From Pseudomonadota bacterium (GTDB lineage: Bacteria; Pseudomonadota; Alphaproteobacteria; Acetobacterales; Acetobacteraceae), in contig JAKBAQ010000081.1 of the NCBI GenBank assembly GCA_021808985.1, positions 1 to 10,740 of the forward strand: 10,740 bases of DNA. Direction: 5' to 3'. This document shows positions 7,089-10,740 of this stretch, piece by piece. The notes beneath the pieces were generated by a model. That model searched no databases. It saw only the letters and a program-made list of their open reading frames with translations, and was not told the origin of the DNA. Made by a program: the position numbers and the translations under genes. Numbering within the stretch: the first letter of the stretch is position 1; every line of letters begins with the position of its first letter.

Positions 7089-7316
7089 CTAGCACAGCGG
7101 CGCGAGGGCGATCTGCCGGCCCGAGCCGGTCACGGTGGCGATCGTGCCGCCCTCCGCGCCGGTGAGCATCACCATATCCCCCGCCGCGATCAAATCCGCC
7201 GCATCGGCGAAAAACCCGGCCTGCCTGGCCGGCGCCAGGGTCTCGGCCTTGTAGTGCCAGAGCGTGAAGCCATTGGCATAAGCGAGAACGGAGAGGTTGC
7301 GCAGCGTGAAAGCCAT
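7089..7316 (-). CDS. Small conserved-looking protein, possible SOS target
   Basis: A 75-residue protein of unknown function. The start ATG at 7316 has a good ribosome-binding site (AAAGGAA, nine bases upstream). The sequence has no signal peptide or membrane segment. Landmarks are NLSVLAYANGFTLWHYKA at the N-terminus and GFFADAADLIAAGDMVMLTG in the middle, which looks like a small beta-rich domain. From memory, similar short proteins occur in phages and prophages of alphaproteobacteria, beside structural genes; I cannot verify this. A plausible minus-strand promoter (7373-7401) has its -35 enclosed by an alphaproteobacterial LexA-type box (7391-7405), so induction by DNA damage is inferred. 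It is divergent from an S24-family regulator and converges on pepA with a two-base gap. Its standalone position argues against a current prophage. Confidence 0.7.
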   Translation of the reverse strand: MAFTLRNLSVLAYANGFTLWHYKAETLAPARQAGFFADAADLIAAGDMVMLTGAEGGTIATVTGSGRQIALAPLC

Positions 7317-7372
7317 GGGCGATGTTCCTTTAATGCCTTGCGGGCGTTACTTAAGGTTGTGTTACCAAGAGG

Positions 7373-7401
7373 TTTATATTCCTATTCAAAGAACAATACA
7401 A
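7373..7401 (-). promoter_or_regulatory. Candidate promoter for the 75-residue gene
   Basis: On the minus strand TTGTAT (7401-7396) is followed, after 17 bases, by TATAAA (7378-7373). The -10 matches consensus at five of six positions and the -35 at three. Transcription would begin near 7366, giving a leader of about 50 bases that includes the AAAGGAA ribosome-binding site. Confidence 0.45.
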
Positions 7402-7405
7402 GAAC
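7391..7405 (-). promoter_or_regulatory. LexA (SOS) box, GTTC-N7-GTTC type
   Basis: The minus strand reads GTTCTTGTATTGTTC, an exact match to GTTC-N7-GTTC, the direct-repeat LexA operator described for alphaproteobacteria. The box encloses the candidate -35 of the 75-residue gene, where bound repressor would block RNA polymerase. Its centre is about 80 bases from that start codon and about 120 from the S24 regulator start. Eight fixed bases in two orientations would occur by chance about 0.3 times in a window this size, so position rather than sequence alone supports the call. Confidence 0.55.
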
Positions 7406-7520
7406 AAACAGCCTCCACACCCATTTTTTCGCGCAAAAAAGGGATAAAATTCCTATTTTCCCTTCAACTCGCCCACAAACCCGTATAAGCTCCTGAAGTT
7501 ACAACATTGGCACGTTCCAC

Positions 7521-8165
7521 ATGCGGCATGAGGATATCTGGCGCGCGATTGACACAATGGCCGCCGAGCACGGGCTCTCGCCCTCCGGCCTGGCCCGCAA
7601 GGCCGGGCTGGACCCCACCAGCTTCAACCTCTCCAAACGCCGCACTGGCGACGGCCGGGCCCGCTGGCCCTCCACTGAGAGTCTGGCCAAGGTCTTCCTC
7701 TCCACCGGCGTCAAGCTGGAAGATTTCACCGCCCTGGTGATGGGCGCGCGCGCCATGCCCGAGTCCCGCCCCCGCGCGCGCAACAAAATCCCCCTCATCG
7801 GCATGGCGCAGGCCGGCGCGGAGGGTTTTTTCGACGATGGCGGCTACCCCGCCGGCGCCGGATGGGACGAGGTGGAGCTGCCCAGCACCACCGACGCCAA
7901 CGCCTACGCGCTCTCCATCTCCGGTGATTCCATGCAGCCGGTCTACCGCGAGGGTGATTCCATCATCGTCTCCCCCGCCGCCCCCGTGCGCGTGGGAGAC
8001 CGCGTGGTCGCCCGCACGGCGTCCGGCGCGGTCATGGCCAAGCTGCTCACCCGCCGCACCGCCAGCCGCATAGAGCTGAGCAGCCTCAACCCCGCCCACC
8101 CCGATCTGCACTTCCCCACCCGTGAAATCCTCTGGATGCACCGCATCATCTGGGCAAGTCAGTAA
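7521..8165 (+). CDS. HTH/S24-peptidase transcriptional regulator (LexA/CI-like)
   Basis: A 214-residue two-domain regulator. The N-terminal part (1-75) is an XRE-like helix-turn-helix: IDTMAAEHGLSPSGLARKAGLDPTSF, then a SKR segment and WPSTESLAKVF. The C-terminal part (about 88-205) is an S24 domain with catalytic Ser137 in SGDSMQP and Lys174 in VMAKLL. Their 37-residue spacing equals Ser119-Lys156 of E. coli LexA. An Ala98-Gly99 pair in MAQAGAEG is the likely self-cleavage site. It is not LexA itself, which has a winged-helix N-terminus, and it resembles CI-like repressors. The ATG at 7521 is the only suitable start after an in-frame stop at 7494; it has no clear Shine-Dalgarno site. A weak TATAAG at 7484-7489 could be its -10. 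Its targets are unknown; autoregulation or control of the divergent small gene is plausible. Confidence 0.88.
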   Translation: MRHEDIWRAIDTMAAEHGLSPSGLARKAGLDPTSFNLSKRRTGDGRARWPSTESLAKVFLSTGVKLEDFTALVMGARAMPESRPRARNKIPLIGMAQAGAEGFFDDGGYPAGAGWDEVELPSTTDANAYALSISGDSMQPVYREGDSIIVSPAAPVRVGDRVVARTASGAVMAKLLTRRTASRIELSSLNPAHPDLHFPTREILWMHRIIWASQ

Positions 8166-8260
8166 CCGATGCAGGTTTTCATTCCAAAAATAAAAAAATA
8201 CCGCTAATTGTTATCAACGGGTGGGCCGGCGCGGTCCTGTTTTGCAAAAAGGCGGTGAGG

Positions 8261-8617
8261 ATGCTTCGTTACCTTCTTATAACTGGCCTCTTGGCGGCGG
8301 TGGCGGGCCAGGCCCGCGCCACCAGCTGGTATGAGATAAACGCCAGCAACACCAAATGTCTGGACATGGCGGTCGTCGCCCCGGCTGACGGTATCGGCTA
8401 CCTGGCGACACCTCACGGCACCGAGGTCGCCTATCAGGACATCGGTGAAACCGTAACCTCGACCAAGGTTAGCGATGCAAACGGCGCGTCAATCGTGGTG
8501 ATGCACATCATCGACTCCAACGGCGACCGTTTTTTAAGCTTCACCTTCTACCCCTCCCTGGCTGACTGCCAGTACGTGCTCTCCCAGTCCGCCACGGCCC
8601 AGCCGGTCGCCCACTAA
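8261..8617 (+). CDS. Small secreted protein of unknown function
   Basis: A predicted exported protein of 118 residues that I do not recognise. The N-terminus (MLRYLLITGLLAAVAGQARA) is a typical signal peptide, with cleavage expected after ARA. I prefer the ATG at 8261, because AAGG lies eight bases upstream; a GTG two codons earlier (8255) would be too close to it. The mature part has about 98 residues, begins TSWYEINASNTKCLDM and contains two cysteines (in TKCLDM and ADCQYV) that could form a disulfide. No catalytic motif or lipobox is visible. The 95-base upstream gap includes an A/T-rich run (about 8173-8203) and an imperfect palindrome CCTGTTTTGCAAAAAGG (8236-8252) overlapping the ribosome-binding site. 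It converges on the Nudix gene with a 31-base gap. Confidence 0.68.
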   Translation: MLRYLLITGLLAAVAGQARATSWYEINASNTKCLDMAVVAPADGIGYLATPHGTEVAYQDIGETVTSTKVSDANGASIVVMHIIDSNGDRFLSFTFYPSLADCQYVLSQSATAQPVAH

Positions 8618-8648
8618 CTCTCGCGGCAGCCCGCATAACGGGCCGGCC

Positions 8649-9377
8649 TCAGTGCGTGATCGACAAGCCCTCGGTCACGGCATAACCCGCCTCGGCCGGA
8701 ATCCGCACGCGCGGCCCCTGCTCGGTCTGCAGCATCACCGGCCGGGTAACATAGGCCGGCCGCCCGCGCGCCGCCTCAATCGCCGCTTGCGCGTCCGCGC
8801 TCTCGGCCAGCCGCTGCAAATTCAGCCGGGTGGGAAACGCGATCATGCGCGGCCCCGAGAGCGGCAGCGCCACCGCCGCCTCCGGGGTCAGCCATTCCAG
8901 GCTCACGGTCTCCACCCCATCGCACACCGCCTCATGCCCCTCGGGCGCGCGGCAGATATAGAAGCGCGTATCAAACCGCTTGGGCACGCCCACGGGGGTC
9001 ACCCAGTGCGCGAAGGGCGTCAGCGCATCCAGAAGCAGCCTGCCCCCGCTGGCGCGGATCATCCCGAAAAACCCCAGCCCCGGATCAACCTCGCGGGCTG
9101 AAACTGTGGCCAGCAGCACCGCCGCCTCCTCGAACATCTCCCGGCAGGCGGCCACCCGCGCGGCCCGCTCGGCATCATCCAGCCCCTCCCCGCCCTGCAG
9201 ATAAGGCAGCCAGTCGCTGGACCAATCAGCCCGCTCCACCACCCCACCGGGAAACACCATGGCCGAGCCATGAAACGCCTTCGCGTGGCGCTCCACCATC
9301 AGCACCTCAAACGGATCGTCGCGCACCAGCAGCACGGTGGCGGCCTGGCGGATGGGCACGGCGTCCTGGCTGGTCAT
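8649..9377 (-). CDS. Nudix hydrolase, NUDT19-like subgroup
   Basis: Predicted hydrolase of nucleoside diphosphates linked to another moiety; NUDT19-type members act on coenzyme A and acyl-CoA esters, so that substrate is a guess from subgroup resemblance. The ATG at 9377 has AGGA five bases upstream and gives 242 residues; a GTG at 9398 has no such site. The Nudix box is split, as in this subgroup: FPGGVVE (about 42-48), an insert of some 30 residues (ADWSSDWLPYLQGGEG and beyond), then AACREMFEEAAVLLA (77-90). REMFEE supplies the metal-binding glutamates. The position after EE that is usually x-Gly reads Ala-Ala, a departure from the classical EExG. VTPVGVPKRFDTRFYI also fits the NUDT19 group. 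It follows the flavin reductase on the same strand across an 82-base gap containing a likely terminator. Confidence 0.85.
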   Translation of the reverse strand: MTSQDAVPIRQAATVLLVRDDPFEVLMVERHAKAFHGSAMVFPGGVVERADWSSDWLPYLQGGEGLDDAERAARVAACREMFEEAAVLLATVSAREVDPGLGFFGMIRASGGRLLLDALTPFAHWVTPVGVPKRFDTRFYICRAPEGHEAVCDGVETVSLEWLTPEAAVALPLSGPRMIAFPTRLNLQRLAESADAQAAIEAARGRPAYVTRPVMLQTEQGPRVRIPAEAGYAVTEGLSITH

Positions 9378-9441
9378 GTCGTTCCTGGCTTTCCTCACAC
9401 TCTTCCGTCGAGAAAGCCCGCACCCCGCGCCATGTCAAGCC

Positions 9442-9470
9442 AAAAGCCGGCCACCCCGCTCAGGCCGGCT
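9442..9470 (-). terminator. Possible terminator overlapping the flavin reductase stop
   Basis: On the minus strand AGCCGGC (9470-9464) and GCCGGCT (9451-9445) form a 7-bp GC-rich stem with a 12-base loop, followed by three more T residues. The TGA stop of the flavin reductase gene lies inside the loop. The T tract is short, so efficiency is uncertain. A perfect -35 hexamer TTGACA (9438-9433) comes just after it toward the Nudix gene, but no convincing -10 accompanies it. Confidence 0.4.
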
Positions 9471-9960
9471 GGCCCGAAACCACCCGATGATACGTCCGCC
9501 GATGATAAATCAGCCCCGAGGTCGCCGCCCCCAGATGAATCTCCTGCACCAGGCCGAACATCACGCTGTGCGACCCCACCTCCAGCACCTGGCTGATCCG
9601 GCAGTCCAGCGCCGCCGCCGCGCTCTGGAGCACCGGCGCGCCGGTGCCAAGCCGCAGCCAGCTGCCCCGCGCGAAGCGCTCCGGCATCGGCAAATCCGGC
9701 TGCCCCGCGAAAATCGCCGCCATCTCCTCATCCGCCGGCGCCAGAACATTCACGCACAGCACCCCGGCCCGCTGGAAAATATCATGCTGCCGGCTGGCCC
9801 TGTTCATGCACACCAGCACCGTGGCCGGGTCATCGGTCACGCTGCAAACCGCCGAGGCGGTAAACCCCGTATCGCCCTGCGCCCCCGCGGTGGTGATGAT
9901 ATTCACCGCCGCCCCCAGGCGCGACATCGCCTCACGAAAACGCACCCTTGCTTCGTTCAT
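9460..9960 (-). CDS. Flavin reductase domain protein (RutF/HpaC-like)
   Basis: An NAD(P)H-dependent FMN/FAD reductase-type protein of 166 residues, the small component that supplies reduced flavin to a partner monooxygenase. The split-barrel fold is indicated by FREAMSRLGAAVNIITT at the start, GFTASAVCSVTDDPATVLVCMNR (33-54, flavin-binding), FARGSW at 96-101, GSHSVMFGLVQEIHL (129-143) and LIYHRRTYHRV near the C-terminus. The ATG at 9960 is favoured because AGGA lies seven bases upstream; an in-frame ATG at 9975 would place that AGGA inside the gene. No monooxygenase is adjacent, so the partner and pathway are unknown. RutF (pyrimidine degradation), HpaC and related reductases are similar enough that I give no symbol. 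The structured repeat copy 2 begins about 40 bases upstream of the gene. Confidence 0.88.
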   Translation of the reverse strand: MNEARVRFREAMSRLGAAVNIITTAGAQGDTGFTASAVCSVTDDPATVLVCMNRASRQHDIFQRAGVLCVNVLAPADEEMAAIFAGQPDLPMPERFARGSWLRLGTGAPVLQSAAAALDCRISQVLEVGSHSVMFGLVQEIHLGAATSGLIYHRRTYHRVVSGQPA

Positions 9961-9998
9961 CTGATATCCTGACATGTTGCTCGCTGCACGGAAGAGTC

Positions 9999-10150
9999 AG
10001 AGACTGTTTCAACAGCCTCTTCAAAAACATTAAGGATAATTCTCAAAAGTTTTTTGGGGCCTGGCCCTTTTTTGCAAAAAAGGGCCAGACTCTTGGGGAG
10101 CTTTTTACAAAAAGCTCCCCAAACCCCGCAAAAATTTTTAATAATTTCAA
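9999..10150 (-). repeat. Structured intergenic repeat, copy 2 (inverted)
   Basis: The inverted counterpart of the element at 3873-4020. Hairpin B is at 10061-10088 (28-base perfect palindrome) and hairpin A at 10093-10122 (14-bp arms, two-base loop). The outer stem joins about 10123-10146 to about 10038-10060, and an edge hairpin lies at 9999-10020. Most differences from copy 1 lie in loops, linkers or the outer edge; both perfect palindromes are intact. It fills most of the 196-base gap between the ABC ATPase stop (10157) and the flavin reductase start. Relative to the ATPase gene it has the same orientation as copy 1 has to the DUF2501 gene, and it starts only six bases after the stop codon. 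Confidence 0.85.
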
Positions 10151-10156
10151 CAAACT

Positions 10157-10740
10157 CTAATGCGGCACGAACAGAAACGCATCGGCCGGGGCAAAGCCAA
10201 GCCGCACCGCATCACCCACCCCGGCCGGCGCATCCACGAACATCCGGCGCGGCGTGCGGACCATGATCTCCTGCCCCCACCCCGTCAGCACCGTATGGGC
10301 CATCACATCGCCCAGAAACGCCGCATCGGTCACATGCCCCTCAATTCCCTCCGCCGCCGCGCTCAGCCGTATATGCTCCGGCCGCAGCATGATCTGCGGC
10401 GTCTGCGTGCGCGTGCGGCCCATCAGCGGCACGCCCGCGAAGGTCGAGCCATCCGGGCAGCGCACCTGCCCCAAATCACCCCGATGCGCCAGCAGCTCGA
10501 TATCGATGAAGTTGGAATTGCCGATGAACCCGGCGGCGAAGGCGCTGGCCGGCCGCTGATACAAATCCTCCCCCGTGCCGATCTGCTCAATCCCCCCATG
10601 GTTGAACAGCACGATCCGGTCCGAAAGCCGCAGCGCCTCCTCCTGATCATGCGTGACATAGATGATCGTCACCCCCGTCTCCGCATGAATCCGCTTTATC
10701 TCGCTCTGCAAATCCTCGCGCAGCTTCTTGTCCAGCGCCG
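10157..10740 (-). CDS. ABC transporter ATP-binding protein, PotA/TOBE family, 5'-truncated by window edge
   Basis: C-terminal 193 residues of an importer ATPase. The visible part opens with ALDKKLRED, the D-loop region just after Walker B, then TIIYVTHDQEEALRLSDRIVLF with the switch (H-loop) histidine. It continues through GTGEDLYQRPASAFAAGFIGNSNFI, which is typical of the PotA/FbpC/UgpC group, and ends in a TOBE-like domain (MLRPEHIRLS to LGFAPADAFLFVPH). Walker A, Walker B and the signature motif lie beyond the window. From memory, the wording around the switch is closest to spermidine/putrescine-type transporters, but iron or aminoethylphosphonate transporters cannot be excluded. Permease and binding-protein genes are expected upstream, outside the window. 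The TAG stop is followed six bases later by the structured repeat, consistent with the end of an operon. Confidence 0.93.
   Translation of the reverse strand, partial: ALDKKLREDLQSEIKRIHAETGVTIIYVTHDQEEALRLSDRIVLFNHGGIEQIGTGEDLYQRPASAFAAGFIGNSNFIDIELLAHRGDLGQVRCPDGSTFAGVPLMGRTRTQTPQIMLRPEHIRLSAAAEGIEGHVTDAAFLGDVMAHTVLTGWGQEIMVRTPRRMFVDAPAGVGDAVRLGFAPADAFLFVPH

Noticed and set aside
7089..8165. A prophage
   Set aside because: A CI-like regulator and one possibly phage-like small gene are present, but there is no integrase, attachment site or structural module, and housekeeping pepA is directly adjacent.
8209..8218. TTGTTATCAACG resembling a DnaA box
   Set aside because: It mismatches the TTATNCACA consensus at key positions, is single and has no origin context.
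8629..8643. GCCCG-CATAA-CGGGC hairpin between the secreted protein gene and the Nudix gene
   Set aside because: The stem is only five pairs and no T tract follows, so I did not list it as a terminator despite its position between convergent genes.

Overview
The window reads as chromosomal DNA of a high-GC alphaproteobacterium. Genes are packed closely, codons end mostly in G or C, and spacers are short and often AT-rich. The protein flavour (Thermus-type isocitrate dehydrogenase, CysQ, M17 aminopeptidase, DUF2501 protein) and an alphaproteobacterial-style LexA box suggest Rhodospirillales, perhaps Acetobacteraceae. That placement is an inference from memory, not from a search. I see no rRNA, tRNA, CRISPR array or transposase.

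Left part (1-3840, + strand): the 3' portion of an isocitrate dehydrogenase gene, an intrinsic terminator, then trpB and trpA joined by an ATGA overlap (last two steps of tryptophan synthesis), then a secreted DUF2501 protein. Middle (3841-7316): a structured repeat lies between the convergent DUF2501 and proline-rich lipoprotein genes. It is followed by cysQ (-) and pepA (+), which are divergent, and a 75-residue protein (-) whose stop almost touches the pepA stop.

Regulatory section (7317-8165): a 204-bp AT-rich spacer separates the divergent 75-residue gene and a HTH-S24 (LexA/CI-like) regulator. The spacer holds an exact GAAC-N7-GAAC box, the LexA operator form of alphaproteobacteria. The box surrounds the -35 hexamer of the best promoter I can draw for the small gene. 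This is the most interesting regulatory locus in the window: a possible SOS-controlled small protein next to a possibly self-cleaving regulator.

Right part (8166-10740): a small secreted protein (+), then on the minus strand a NUDT19-like Nudix hydrolase, a RutF/HpaC-type flavin reductase and the 3' end of a PotA-type ABC ATPase gene. A second, inverted copy of the structured repeat lies between the last two. The two repeat copies, about 6 kb apart, differ at about ten of 137 aligned positions. Each can fold into a long outer stem enclosing two hairpins, with a further hairpin at one edge whose sequence differs between copies while its pairing is kept. Both copies sit just 3' of a stop codon in the same orientation relative to the gene that ends there. 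I do not recognise this element as a named family.
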